A DNA stretch of 64,000 nt from Polytrichum commune (Eukaryota > Streptophyta > Polytrichopsida > Polytrichales > Polytrichaceae). The stretch covers positions 13,948,001 to 14,012,000 of the forward strand of contig OX485803.1 in assembly GCA_950295325.1 (NCBI GenBank), read 5' to 3'. This document shows, in pieces, positions 12,983 to 25,000 of the stretch (within the stretch, counting starts at the first letter, position 1; each line of letters opens with the position of its first letter). The notes beneath the pieces were generated by a model. It worked only from the letters and a program-made list of their open reading frames with translations. It ran no database searches and was not told where the DNA came from. Both the position numbers and the translations under genes were made by a program.

Positions 12983-13749
12983 TATTGTTAGGTTATCATT
13001 ACGTTGGTTGGTGGTGGAGACTGATATGGTAGTCCTTTCAAACATAGAAGGTATGGTTTGGATTTGCATTGCAGTGGCATCTTTGTTGGCCACACATGCA
13101 AGGTAATAGCCAAGAAAGGACATTGTTTTCTGGGGGGGTCATAATTGAATATGCATGCATTCATGAGGACATAGCGTTTTGACTTTTTTGATGCCACTAT
13201 AAGTTTTCTTAGTTCCCATACTGCTTTATTGTGTCTCTTGGTTTGGAGGGCGTGTATGTGGTATTGTTTGCACTTTAGAAGTACATGTAGCCATGTATCA
13301 AGGTTGGGTAGTTACATATGGGACATGAGATTGATAGAAAGGCTTCCCTACCAAAGAACAATTGTATCCATGCATTTCTCATGTATTAACCGTGTCTTAG
13401 TTTTAGAAGATATGTCTTTTTAGAGTCAGTTATGTTTTTGTTTGTCCAAAATTTATTTGATAGTTCATTATCTATTTTCTCGTTGGCTATTCATTTATCT
13501 ATGTTGGGATATAATATAGGGATCAACTCTAGATTTATATTCTTACCATATTTCATGAGATGTTTTCTAGAAATCTAATAGATCCTTTGTTGGGAGTTGT
13601 TCCCATTAATGGCCATTCGTCTCTTTGGTAGTATTCCAATGTTGAGTGGACAAATTCATGTGGTTCTGAGACCTTGAAGTGTTATTTTGATGTACCTTCT
13701 TCAGCAAGTATGTCGGCTTCTTCATTTTCTTTGATGTTTGCATGTGCTT

Positions 13750-15400
13750 TTACTGTCGCGCACCTCTCCATGAGGAGTGCCCAGAACATCATGGGCACAA
13801 GAGGGACCCTGGAGTAACACTCGGGACTTGTGGCGCCATTGGTAAGAGTACCCAAGTGATTCTAGTGTGGATGCGGGCCCCATGCGTTAGTAACGCCTAC
13901 CATCCACGGAGACTAGAAGACACGAGGGTAAGGCCATGAGCTAGAAATAGCTTATGGCGTGCAGATTTTAGAATGCTTAAGAGCACCTTAATTAAAGGAG
14001 TGAGCTAGGAAATATGGCAATTTGAGTAAGGCTTTGTCCCAAGACAACGCACTGGTACAACAGTCCTTGGAAGTGGTTCCCAGGACTGCCGAGGTTTGAA
14101 CATGCATAACTTCCTCAAATCTTGCCCAAATGGGGGCAAACAATGAGTCCATCGGCATCTATGTGAAGTGTAGATGACGATGGAGTGGTCGTATGTAAGC
14201 ATTAAGATCATATAAGGAAGTTATGTTGGTCTGAAGCTATTGGGGACTTTCAGCTCCAACGGTGTTGCAACCCTTGGTAGTCCCCTTAACAATCTTGTCA
14301 ATTTTCATTTCTAGCAAAGGTTACGAGTGCTAACCCTTCGCATTCCGCCATGCTAATGGTTAGTTCCTCCTACCCTGGACCTTATAATTCATAAGAGAGG
14401 AACCAACCCTCCTACTTTACTTTCGGGACTCATCCCTTATTCGGTAACCAATTCTTCTATGTGGACTTCTATTCATGAAAGTCCAATCTTATGTTGATCA
14501 TCGCGTTGCCGAAGCAACACTATAACAACCCGAACCATACTAGGCAACTATGACCTCACATTAGGCCAATGCCCATGAAGGCCGTATTGTTTAGCCTCGG
14601 GTGGGTGAGGCCACACCACCTCACCCATATAAGCCTCTAGGCCTTTTGGCAGGGCCCCTATCCCACTGTCAAGAAATATTTTGTCTCTCTACCAAGAGTT
14701 GGGGCCAAGTAGACAATTTTCCCTTAGCCATTAGGGTTGGAAGCCCCCAATAGCTTCAGACCAACATAACTTCCTTGTATGATCTTAGATGCTAACAATT
14801 GATTACTCCATCATCATCTACGCTTCACGTAAATGCTGATGGACCCCTTATTTGTCCCATTCAAGCAAGTATTGAGGGAGTTATGCCAATTCAAACCTTG
14901 GCAATTCCAGAAGCCACTCCCAGACCACTGCTGTACCAGGGCGTTGTTCCGGGACAACACTTCACTTAACTTGCTATATTTCCTAGCTCACACCTTCAAT
15001 TGAGATGTTCTTGAGCATTCTAGAATCTACACGCCATGAGCTACGCATAGCTCATGGCCTTACCCTCGTGCCTCATAGTCTCTGTGGGTGGGAGACGTTC
15101 CCAACACCCGGGGCCCTCACCCACACTAGGATCACTTGGGCCCTCTCACCAATGACGCCACAAATCATGGGTGTCACTCCGGGGTCCCCCTTGTGCCCAT
15201 GGTGTCTCGGGCATTCCTCATGGAGAGGTGCATCCCGAATGCAAGTGTAGGAGGGTCGGTCCCCCTCCTATGAATTAGAAGGTCCGTGGTATGGGAGCCA
15301 ACCATTAGCATGGCGGAATGCGAAGGATTAGTGCTCATGATCCTTGCTAGAAATGAAAACGGTCAAGATTGTTAAGGGGCGCTAGGAAGGGTTGCGACAC
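13750..15400. repeat. Long imperfect fold-back inside R1 copy 1
   Basis: The left arm (CCTCTCCATGAGGAGTGCCC..., GAGACTAGAAGACACGAGGG..., TTGCCCAAATGGGGGCA) is matched in inverted order by the right arm (CCTCATGGAGAGGTGC near 15,220, TAGTCTCTGTGGGTG near 15,080, GCCATGAGCTACG near 15,035). The arms are diverged (roughly 80-85% by eye) and separated by about 300 bp containing CAACCCG and TATAAGCC. It looks like a fold-back transposon or a decayed large palindrome. Nothing in it is convincingly coding. Confidence 0.7.
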
Positions 15401-15483
15401 TTACTTTGTATAGTGTTATGGGTTGAGTTATTTGTTTAAGGAAGCTAACTATTTCTTTTAGGATGGTTTTATTAGGGTGGTTG

Positions 15484-17356
15484 TTGTGTAGTGTGGGGTA
15501 ATTTATTGGTCTTTTATCACATATAGACCATTAAGGCAATTTGTGAAGATATGTGGGAGTTCATTTGGGAAGTCTTTATATATTATTGTGAGGGTGTGGT
15601 GAATGGCCATTAATTCCGCTCTAAATATGTTCTGTAGGCTTGGTAGTCATATTGCAAGTTTTATATTTAATGTTTTTTTGTTAATCATGAGTAGAGTGAG
15701 ATAATTGATGTCTATTAAGTGGATTTGTTGCATGCCATTCATTGTTCAATTACTTCAATTGTAGTCCTATGTAGATGCCTCCATAGAGGTGTGAATCCAA
15801 GTCATAGTATTTGTGACAATATAAAATTGAATATCCAGAAATATTTGACATCAAATATGCTGAAAATCCTATGATTATGCACATTACTGCATAACCCCCT
15901 AAAAATATCCCTTTGTCTCTTGCAGGGCATGAGACTACAAGGGAGTTACCCCTGGTGACTATTGCAGGTAAATTTTCATGTTTTGTTACACAATCACATG
16001 GCATCACATATCTAGGTTGAGAAGTTTGGAGATCTCTTGTACTTCTGGTTTCTAAGTATTTGGTCATTTGGTGCAAAACCTTTCTCATAAGTGTGAAACT
16101 CCATAAGTGTGCCACCCATACGGACACAAACACATGCTTGTGAATTCCTTGTTGCCAGAGGCAGCAACTCACATCTTTCTGTCTTGTCACTGGAAAACTA
16201 TCAAAGATTGTCTAAAAGATTGACAACCTTCCAAACTAGGATACTTTCATACCTATGTCCAGGAAGAACCGGCCGTTAGTTACAGATGAACCCTTTGAGT
16301 TTGAGAAATAACCGATTGAAGTTGGAGACTTCAGGAGAATTACCAATCATTTTAGAGGAATCTATAGAATATACCTCAAATGAATAAAGCAAAACCAGAA
16401 GGTGTCAAACATGTAACCGGCTGGATTTAGAATAACTAGGATCTTGACCGACTTCCCGGACTCTGTTTCATGCTTCACTTGATGTTGTAAGCGGACTTTC
16501 CAGTGTGCCTTGATAACCATCATTAAAGAACATGTATTAATATCATTAGTGTTAACCACTTTGTGTAGGTCGTCGTTTACGAAGAAGGTCCATCAACTTC
16601 CTCCAAACACATCCCCCTGCCCCTCATCAAACCACAAAATGCATCAGTTTCTCCATCCAACTATAAGGCGAGCATGCAATGTGGCCGATAGTTAAATGCA
16701 TCACAAGCGACAATACAAGACCCTAGCCGCACCACTGGTTAGGGGTTATTATGTAAGAGTATCCCAAAATTTGAGGTCGCCTTAAATCGATCTAGAAATA
16801 GCATAGGATGACACAACCGGGCTTGTCTACTTCCTAACAATTCATGAGAGGAGACTTTGAACTTAACTACTTCTAGGTAACTTAATGTGTTCATTATTAG
16901 TGTGAATATGAAGCCTTGGTTAAGCTAATATATCTCCTTAGCACGTAGCTATTCATTGGTTAAAGTTAACCTCGACTGTGCAGCTAATTTTCCCTTCCTT
17001 TCCCAACCTGAGCCACTTAGAAGTTTGATTTTTGCACACTCTAAAACAACACATCAAAATAACCATTTCAATAACATTCTTGTAATCTCAAGGTTAGAGA
17101 CCTTTACACGTCAACTGCTTTCTGTTTAAGTGTGTCTTCAAGGCAGTCGTTTGGTCCTTCGAATAGCAACAACTTCCTCACATTTTCTAAACACATCATT
17201 ACAACTGGAGTGGCCAGTGAATGTTTCCAAAATTAACTATCTTCCAAACGTTCACTCATACGATACAGAATTCATGGTGCCTCATATGAACTCTAGTACA
17301 TCTTCTATATACATCAAACCTATTTTTATAAGATTCAACGAGTTGTTAAGATTCAT
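15484..17356. other. Intergenic DNA with LTR-like remnant
   Basis: No gene is supported. A stretch near 16,400-16,480 (AACCGGCTGGATTTAGAATA and neighbouring sequence) resembles part of the solo LTR at 60,143-62,269 (AACCGGCTGGATTTGTAAAC near 61,465), so decayed LTR sequence of that family is probably present. Ends and target duplication were not found. Confidence 0.5.
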
Positions 17357-17537
17357 CTAGTTGGTCATAACATTACCATTTTTGTCTTCTTTGTCGGAGG
17401 AAGGTTCGTCCTCTCCATGAAATTCTCTCTGAAGGTGATGTACATCTCCAATGAAATCCTCCATGCATATGCCTAAAATTTCAAATTGGAGATTATCAAT
17501 TCTCATACAACTTTCGTAAGCAATCTTATGAAACCTC
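17357..17537 (-). CDS. Possible 3' exon of the DUF4419 gene
   Basis: Reading minus, an acceptor (AAACTTACATGTAG) precedes a frame that includes FHKIAYESCMRIDNLQFEI, continues acidic (GEDEPSSDKEDKNG) and ends TAG at 17,357-17,359. The first part is conserved in frame in the 10.4-kb copy with mainly third-position or conservative changes, suggesting past coding. However, the phase does not match the GATTCAG/GTATGT donor at the end of the main DUF4419 frame (1 nt left over versus 2 needed). The exon may therefore be joined differently or be decayed, or the main frame may simply end at its own TAG. Confidence 0.3.
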
Positions 17538-17594
17538 CTACATGTAAGTTTTGGATGATCAGCTCCTGTGCACTTTCGTTAGTAATGTATGATA

Positions 17595-18307
17595 CTCGGG
17601 GGGTGCACCTTTCATTAAAACCTAGAATCACGTGCGTTCATTGCATACTCTAAAAACCCCCTATATACAAGTTATTTTTTGTGAAATGAAGTAATACACA
17701 TACAATTGCAACAATAAATATACAAGTGACAATATGTATACACAAAAAAACATCCATTCATATATAGTCATTAACATAAGTATACAAATATACTTTTGAA
17801 CAATAATCAACCCCTATAATATGTATAACAAAATATCCTAGCTTTCATCAACAAAGTCATTGAAAACTTTTTCATCTTCCGGATGTAACTCATAAACATT
17901 TGATTCACCAATATATGTCATTGTAGCCAATGCAATTATTGTCTCTAAATCTACCATCAAATGATCAGTAAGATTATATGTCCACTTGTTGTTAGCCCCT
18001 TTTTGATACCAACATAAACCAATCTCCACGTTTGATGGACGGTCCATCAAGTCAATTGGATCCCTATACTCCACCCAACGATTTCCAAACGATTTCATCC
18101 AATATGAAAACTTATGATATGTAGTATAGTAACAGTACCATACAAGTACAATTATTGTATACTTTTTAAAGGCCTTCCATATATGTACGTAACTATAAAT
18201 TATAACATGTATACCATATGTATACGTAATACGGCAAGGTCCAAATCAATACCCCTCCTGTGCACTCACGTATACTCGTACATGTTTAGTACAGTGCACC
18301 CCCCGAG
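17595..18307. mobile_element. 713-bp non-autonomous DNA transposon (8-bp TSD)
   Basis: It has perfect 14-bp terminal inverted repeats, CTCGGGGGGTGCAC at 17,595-17,608 and its complement at 18,294-18,307. A perfect 8-bp duplication GTATGATA lies at 17,587-17,594 and 18,308-18,315. The homologous intron in the 10.4-kb DUF4419 copy has an uninterrupted site (single TATCATAC, plus strand), so the insertion happened after or apart from that duplication. The 8-bp duplication suits hAT-like elements. An 86-codon minus frame inside (17,838-18,098) has no known domain and is the only coding candidate. Confidence 0.88.
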
Positions 18308-18401
18308 GTATGATACCACTAGTTCAAGTGTTTCTGACATGTGTTGTCATGTGATTGGATGTGACTTGTTTCAAATACGACGTGGAGATTACCCTACCAC
18401 T

Positions 18402-19508
18402 CTACATACCTGAATCATGTTCTCCTGCCAGCTTGTGCTCCGCATCGGTGACGAGCCAACCCAGCTGGGGAGCGACGCAATACGTGACCGGATCGACGAC
18501 AACTCCGACGAGGCCACCGCGCAGCAACATGTTGAATTCTTGCGAGAAGTATTCCCACGTGAACGGTGTCTCGCTGAGTCCGCAAGGGATGTCGGAGGGA
18601 TCCAATCGCACACCGGCCTTGCCAAGGGCCCCAGGGTTCAGGACGCTGTTACCGGTGTAAAGAAAGAAGTTACCGATCCAGCCCGAGATCGTGGTAATGC
18701 CACCGGATCCGAAAGCACCGTGCTCCAAGAAGATGTCATTCCAGAATGGCTGCTCGATCTTGTTGTCGAAGGCGCCCTCGAAGTGGACGAGGATGCGGTC
18801 CAGCTGCTCTCGCCATGGGGACAGGTCCAGGTCATCCAAGAGGGCCAGGCCCTTGCGGAGCTTCTGCCAGTCTTCTTTGGTGCCTGTGAGCTCAACGGTA
18901 GGGATGCCGCACGTGGTGCTCACTTTGAACAAGAAGTAGCTCTTGACAACGTCCATGAATACGATGGCATGTGCGACGCTGGCCACTTCGTCCGTCGTTG
19001 TGAACTTTGTGTTCAAGGCCTTGAGTGCCGCCACGCCGCTCAGGTTCTCGGCAATTTGAGCTGTGAATTGGTGTGCTATTTTGCCCCAGTTGTTAGTGCC
19101 ACAACCTTTGCGGAGCGTGTCGTCCCGTACCAACAGTTTTTTCTTGCCCTGGTGGCTGACGAAGGCGTGCCTGTGCTTCTCCGGGTCCTTGGCCACATGC
19201 GTTGAGACTCCGAGCATGAGTGTGTTCCATATCACGTCCGGGCTGAGGGTGAGTGGCAGGTGGTGGCTGAATGCCAAGTACACAGCCGCCAGCAGCGGGT
19301 TCTTGATGCCCAGGGGCTTCCCTAGAATGAAGGACGCATCTACGTGTGAGAAACCGTCCACCTCCTTCTTGCCAGCCAGCGCAATCGCTTGTTCCACCCC
19401 GTTGGGTTTAGTTGGCATCCAACAGTTCACCGTCTTCAACTCCGGTTGGACATCGTTCACCTTGAACTGCACCATGGCCGACGATTCCTGCAACGTCTGG
19501 GAATGCAA
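18402..19508 (-). CDS. DUF4419 domain protein
   Basis: This is a 368-codon frame from ATG 19,508 (a second Met, MVQFKVND, follows 11 codons later and is also plausible). The family signature is well kept: HHLPLTLSPDVIWNTLMLGV, a KHRHAFVSHQGKKKL stretch, TTTDEVASVAHAIVFMDVVK, CGIPTVELTGTKEDWQKLRK, SPWREQLDRILVHF, FWNDIF and GGITTISGWIGNFFLY. This covers the core of DUF4419, a family of unknown function common in fungi, amoebae and some plants. There is no signal peptide or membrane segment. A good donor (CAG/GTATGT at 18,410) lies just before the stop, so a further exon is possible. GC content is clearly higher than in the surroundings, and two broken partial copies lie 7 kb upstream, which indicates local duplication. 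Confidence 0.85.
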   Translation of the reverse strand: MHSQTLQESSAMVQFKVNDVQPELKTVNCWMPTKPNGVEQAIALAGKKEVDGFSHVDASFILGKPLGIKNPLLAAVYLAFSHHLPLTLSPDVIWNTLMLGVSTHVAKDPEKHRHAFVSHQGKKKLLVRDDTLRKGCGTNNWGKIAHQFTAQIAENLSGVAALKALNTKFTTTDEVASVAHAIVFMDVVKSYFLFKVSTTCGIPTVELTGTKEDWQKLRKGLALLDDLDLSPWREQLDRILVHFEGAFDNKIEQPFWNDIFLEHGAFGSGGITTISGWIGNFFLYTGNSVLNPGALGKAGVRLDPSDIPCGLSETPFTWEYFSQEFNMLLRGGLVGVVVDPVTYCVAPQLGWLVTDAEHKLAGEHDSGM

Positions 19509-20079
19509 TTGGATGACGAGGACCTATTCTTGGAGACAAGCACAACTACATAGCCTGGACGCAGAAAAGAACTGAAGCTGAAGCTGAACAAGCACAAATG
19601 CAATAGAAAGTACTCAATCAAAACGAAAGACCAATTGGCAAACTACAGCCATAATTATTCATTGGAGACTCCATGAACCAAAGCATCCAAACAGAACACC
19701 GAGCTTAATTGCTTGCAAACATAAGAGCTGCTTCAGTATTAAACATCACAAACATTCTATACCAATCTCTCCGCAACATTACAACAAAGAAAAACAATCT
19801 GGGAGTCCATCAGGAGCCACACTATCGGTTACCTTAGTTGGGAGTGCTGAGTCGAATTAGTGCTTATACTCTGCCGGAGTAACTTGCAGTCTACTGCAAA
19901 TTCGCAAAACAGCAGCGCAACTTATGACCTGCAGGAGCGATTAACACACTCCAGATCTCTCCCAGCAGGATGGAAGCTCTACGATTTACAAAACAAATCT
20001 AGTGGCAACCGAGTGCACTAAAATCTCTTGGGATGTGCCTTCCAATATTGCTGTGCAGAACAATGAGTACAATCCTGGA

Positions 20080-20086
20080 TATATAG
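20080..20086 (-). promoter_or_regulatory. Possible TATA box of the DUF4419 gene
   Basis: Reading minus, CTATATATCC lies about 570 bp upstream of ATG 19,508 in sequence of moderate GC. Position and orientation fit a core promoter with a long 5' leader. No other element was identified. Confidence 0.3.
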
Positions 20087-20189
20087 AGTTACAATTGGTG
20101 GTGAACTGTCGGTAAGGATCAGGACCTTCTTGGGCCCTGGTTGGCCAATGAACCTATTAATAATGAGGGCGAAGCTTTACTACTTCCTT

Positions 20190-20465
20190 CTTAGGGCCGC
20201 TTTACACTACGGTGGAGAAGTCCTCCGGTCAAGAATTCTAGAAGAATTTTGAAATTTGATTGCCCGAGAGTGACACTCTTGGCCGGTGGTGGTTTACACT
20301 ATAGTCAAGAGTCCTTTGGTGGAGAACTTTGTACATGGTTGAAAAAATGACATGGTTGGCAACGTGGCCACACTTTTTCCAAGGGGAGTTCTCTAGAGGT
20401 CAAGTTTCTTGGGCAACCTCAAAGCGTCGGATAAGAAACTTGACCTTCGGAGAACTTCAACTTCA
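20190..20465. mobile_element. Small repeat related to 55,510-55,775
   Basis: The left edge (TTAGGGCCGCTTTACACTAC, then GGTGGAGAAGTCC and GGTCAAGAATTCT) matches, inverted, the right edge at about 55,735-55,775 (GTAGTGTAAAGTGGCCCTTA). Internal TTACACTA..GGT motifs recur in both. They are probably two diverged copies of one short element. Exact ends and a target duplication were not established. Confidence 0.4.
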
Positions 20466-20493
20466 ATAAAATATTTCTTCCTTAGAGAAATCT

Positions 20494-20910
20494 CTCGGGG
20501 GGTGCACTCCATTGTCAAGTTGAACATCACGTGCGATAAAACAAATCTACTTTCTACATAAAATATCACCAAAATGGGTCAAAATTTTATCAATTGTTTT
20601 TCATGAGTAGATATACACGGTATCTATTACATAATAATAATAATAATAATAAAACCAAATTTGATGATTTCTTTTGGATTTTTTTTAAACATACCGTTTC
20701 TAACTGGAATGATGCAAAATTGAACTAAAACAATTACTACAAAACTTAAGATGCTCACATATTTCAAAAAATATATAAAAAATATATTATCAATGGTTAT
20801 GCATATGTAGAAAAAATATCATAATTTTCAAAATTATATATGGCATGAAATATAGAGTAGCAAACTTTTATCGCACGCGATTATGAAACGTAAGGGGGTG
20901 TGATAGCCCA
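20494..20910. mobile_element. Non-autonomous element, CTCGGGGGGTGCAC family
   Basis: It starts with the same 14 bases as the element at 17,595 and ends GTAAGGGGGTGTGATAGCCC. AGAGAAATCT flanks both sides (20,484-20,493 and 20,911-20,920), of which 8-10 bp is target duplication. Its interior (TCACCAAAATGGGTCAAAAT, ACCAAATTTGATGA, TCAATGGTTATG) matches the element at 27,260-27,575. A subterminal ATCACGTGCGATAA lies near both ends. It contains an (AAT)n stretch near 20,630. It is non-coding. Confidence 0.75.
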
Positions 20911-21114
20911 AGAGAAATCTTTGCACTATTGTTCTCCAAAAAATTACAAATATTCTCAAAAACTCTTAAAATAAAAGTCCAAAGATCTTTGGTGTTGTCT
21001 ACCCAAGTTAGCAACTGTCATCTTATCTAAATTCTCATCTAACTTTTGGAAACTAATAATTTCATTAACACCAAAATATAAAGAGTTCTCTAATAAGAAC
21101 TAGACAATAATGAT

Positions 21115-21151
21115 GGGAAACTCAAGTATGTGAGCGGAGAGCGGAGAGCGG
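21115..21151 (+). repeat. Left terminal inverted repeat of the MULE
   Basis: GGGAAACTCAAGTATGTGAG followed by CGGAGAGCGGAGAGCGG. It pairs with the complement of 54,902-54,941. The iterated GAGCGGA units are candidate transposase-binding sites (inference). Confidence 0.8.
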
Positions 21152-22094
21152 AAAATTTAGATTTTGTTGGGTAATTTTAGGAGAAGCAGTGCCTATTTCC
21201 GTGGAATTAGAGATAGTTTGAATTCTATATTTGGAAAGGTACCCCCATTCCCGTGGACATAATAACCCATAATTGTTTGAGAAACCAACGGATCCTATAG
21301 GCGTGGAAGATTGCATTTGTTATCAAACATCTTATAGTATATGTTTTCAAATGTATCATATTAAATTAAGGCTGACGTCACCAAATTGAAATCAAAATAC
21401 CATACGCAAAATATTTTATTGGTCAACAAAATGTAGCCAACCTCAAGACTTACAAAAATGGGTAGTTAGTTAAAATAGCTATATACTCTAGTTTAGGGCC
21501 ATTTACACCCTATCTGCCGGGCATGTCCAATATGGGTAAAATGATCCAAAGAACATGCCATAAAACTCCGTCGCACCATAACAGCCTTCCAATTCAGTCC
21601 TTAGCTTAGCCAAAGACCTCAAAGAGAAATCCCCCAAGTCCAACCTTAGAATCCTCTTGGAAATTTTTGAGGTGACGTGCCGGCTCTTTGAGAACAACAT
21701 GAAGTTCAATTTAAAAAGTTTGACGAGGTTATGTTCGCGTGCCAAACAAAACTTCCAATTGCTATATAGCAATTGGGATTGGAAGACGGCCAATGTGATT
21801 AGTGTGCACAACCATAAAATAAACCATCCACACTAATAGAAAGTATGGTCCCCCTATAACTAAGATCTCACACTAAGAGCCGAGAGCTAGATTGTTTTGT
21901 GACTAGAAGTTCAGAGATCCGAACGATGAAGAAAAAATAAAGAATGCAATGCGGGTTGACATATGAATATGAAATAATGGAGAGAAAGAATGAAACTTGC
22001 ACCGGATATCAAAAATAAAACCAACACACAACTTTTATTAAAGCCGGATAACAACAACAAACAGAGTTATAATCTCCAAAACCAAAATGATAAA
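21152..22094. other. MULE left subterminal region
   Basis: No gene is supported. A perfect 22-bp palindrome (half-site CCAATTGCTAT plus its complement) lies at 21,755-21,776. The end of the passenger gene and its 3' flank probably lie in the right part. No poly(A) signal is claimed. Confidence 0.55.
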
Positions 22095-25000
22095 CTAAGG
22101 GCTTGGAGAACATTCCCTATCACTCTCCTCACCCTCATTTGCTTCTAACAAGAAAAGATTTCGTGTTCCACGCGAGAAATGACGAACGCGAGGAGGAGAT
22201 GGGGACTCCACCTTCGCAAAACAATCCGCCATTGCACTAGCATACGGGGGAAGCTCAAACGGCTTCGGAGGACTTGAAAACATGTCTCGACGAATGACTG
22301 CGACCTCCGCTGGCTCTCTAAACACCCAAGCAAAAGGATTAGAAACATGATGACACTAGAAAATGAGAATTTGAAATCAAGGCAAACATGGCAAAATATA
22401 GAAAACAAACTTACGCACAAAGGAATCCGAATGCCCTCTTGGTCATCTTTTGAGGAGGATCAAAGATAGATGTAGACGGTGCGGCAACTGAGCGAGATAT
22501 ACGCGCAGGCTGGGGATCGCGCATGGGGAGTAGGAGTGAATTGAAAATGACGGGGTCACTCTCAAGGGCCACAATATGCCGCTCAAGGGAGCGACATGTT
22601 GTAATCGAACCACCTAAAGCAAAGAGAGGCAAAATGTTAGTATGAAAACTAGTCAAGGAAAAATAATGGAAAATTCAAAGTAAGGATGAAGTTGAAAAAG
22701 AAGGCGTACCTACACCACACTGCCAGTCCATAATAACATCATTCTTGTCGGTGAGAGTAGCGAGAAGGATGGAAAAAAAAACAGGATGCTTCTCACGGGC
22801 ACCTCGCCAAGGTACCCCATCACTGCGCATCGTCTGGCTCTTCTCATCGGTGAAGGTATTCAACCATCCATCTCGTTGGAGGTTGTAACCATACTCTTAT
22901 ATGGCCTCCTCCCGCACTCTAAGAACGGAGTTAACACGAACAAGAACTTTGATGTTGAACTTCCGAGTCTGCAACAATGAAAATGAAATTGAATTGAAAT
23001 GAAATGAAATTGAAATTGAATTGAAATGAAATGAAATTGAAATTGAATTGAAATTGAAATTGAAATTGAAATGATAAGCAATACGGAAAGGGAAGAGAGG
23101 GAGACTTGCTTACCACTCCAGAGGGAACAACGGGAGATTGGAGGTCCAAATCATTCATTCCAAACCAATCTTCCGCGACGTAGAAGTCATAAGTGTATGC
23201 CCAATCGAAAATACTCCTAGAAACACTGACACTCGCACAATGGGCAAGAACAAGGACACCATGATCATAGAGGTTAGATTTTGCAAATGCAAAAAGACAC
23301 TCATAGTATGATTCATGGAGCTTGTTCCAAGCAGGAACATCGGTGGAGATGTTCGGCACCGGCAAATTCTCGGGAATGTCGGCGAAGAGCAAATCGAGGC
23401 CCTTGTGAGTTGTAGTCGAGGTGTTCACACGGGAACGACCTGCCCCAACCTGCAATTGAAACTTCATGAGAAAACAAGAAAGAGAGAAATAAGCAAAGCA
23501 AAGGAAAAAAATTGAGAATTGACGAAGGCAAGTATACAAACCTTGGCAATGAACTCTTGGATGCGGGTATATGCGGGGAGGGGACCTCCGGCAACCTTGG
23601 AATCCAGCATTAGTTGAACCATGTCCACATTTTCGATGAGGGTAAGCGTGTTAGGGGCATCCGAAGAGGTGGCACTGGTATCCAAGAGAGCGGCCTTCCT
23701 CTTGCGAGGCAAAGAGAGGAGAGAAGTGTCACTGTAAGATGGAGTGGCAAGAGATTGTGGATGAAATGCAGATGGAGTAACAGAGGGGGCAAGAGAGGGA
23801 GCAACGGACGGAGCGATAGATGGACTGTGTGGAAGGGTGGGTGGCTCAACCGGGGTCTTAGAAGCAGACCGAGTGAGAACTTGGGAAGATGCTTGAATGG
23901 CGGTCTTCTTTGCTCTGCCCTTTCTCCTTGGTGCCTTAGGAGGAGGAGGAGGAAGCTCAACGATGTCAGGCTTCTCCAAGGTAACAATGTTATTATCCAG
24001 AGCACTACCCACAAGGGTAGCAAACAAAGCCTTCTCTTCCCCGGGGACAAATCCTGCAGCACAATCCAAGTACCATCCACCACCCTACAAGTGCAATTCG
24101 GAAAACTTGTTTGTTTGCGCGGTCGTGTACACGCAGAGGCTAGAAAAAATATTCACCCAGTCCGAGAGATAGTCCGGCAAGGAAGATGAGGCCAATGCAT
24201 TCTTCACAACCAATTCTCTCATGATATACCTACATGACAAAACAAGAATGTAAGAAAACCAAGAAACCGAGCAAGAAATGACATTAAGGAGAGGTGCAAA
24301 GTGGAGGATAGATGTATTACCGATAGGCCACACGCTTGATAGCGAAAGCCCCCTCTTCGAACTCCAAGAGATTATCACCTTTGGCAAAGGCGATGTCAGG
24401 CTTATCGCCGAGATAAGGCTTGAAGGCCTTGTCCCAAAGGACAATCCGCCAATGATCAACGTACTCACGAGGGCGCAAGATAGTTTCTGATGCGTCCCAA
24501 TCAATGTCGACGGAGAGGCTCTCCTCTAAGGTCTCAATTTCAACCGCGACTTCCTTCTCCAACTGCAGAGAGGGAGATGATTAGATATGAGATAAATGGA
24601 ATAGAGGAAAATGAAAATGAAGAAGGCCGAGGAATGAATTTACCTGAGCCCAGAAGGACGCCTTGTGTAGCCAGTCGTCCAAAGCCCTCTCCCTCATAGG
24701 CTTGTCGACGGGGAACTTGTTATCTAACCTTTCACGAAGGGGGGCGTTCCACCAGTGAAGCCACTTAGCTTTGAACGAAGCTTCGACCGGGCATGTGACA
24801 ATTTTTTGCAATTTTTCAATTGTCATGTCCGTCGAAGAGAACTCATTAAAATGGCGGTCAGTCTGTACACAAAATAAAAATGATTTGAGTTCAAAAGAGT
24901 AATAGAGTTGAAGAGTGATTTGGATGAATTGCGTTCAAGAGTGATTTGAGTTCAAAAGAGTACCTCATGAAAGAAATCCTCTCCATTGTCAGGGTGTGCA

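Larger units (their letters stand above)
12149..15483. repeat. Composite dispersed repeat R1, copy 1
   Basis: About 3.3 kb that reappears in the same orientation at 58,833-64,000. Shared blocks run in the same order: a SINE-like head (AGGTGGCCGC...GGTTCGATCCC), a GGTTACTATGGTCG block, the CATTTATCTATGTTGGGATA block, a TGTCGGCTTCTTC block, a fold-back, and TTACTTTGTATAGTG...TTAGGGTGGTTG at the end. Compared with copy 2, this copy has an extra inverted-repeat element at 12,725-12,982 and lacks the 2.1-kb insertion. Short frames within it (for example 13,742-13,939 with Cys/His residues) are not conserved as genes. Confidence 0.85.

Noticed and set aside
13742-13939. Possible zinc-finger protein (MCFYCRAPLHEECPEHHGH)
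   Set aside because: It lies in the R1 fold-back, is short, recurs with the repeat at 62,321, and has no flanking exons.
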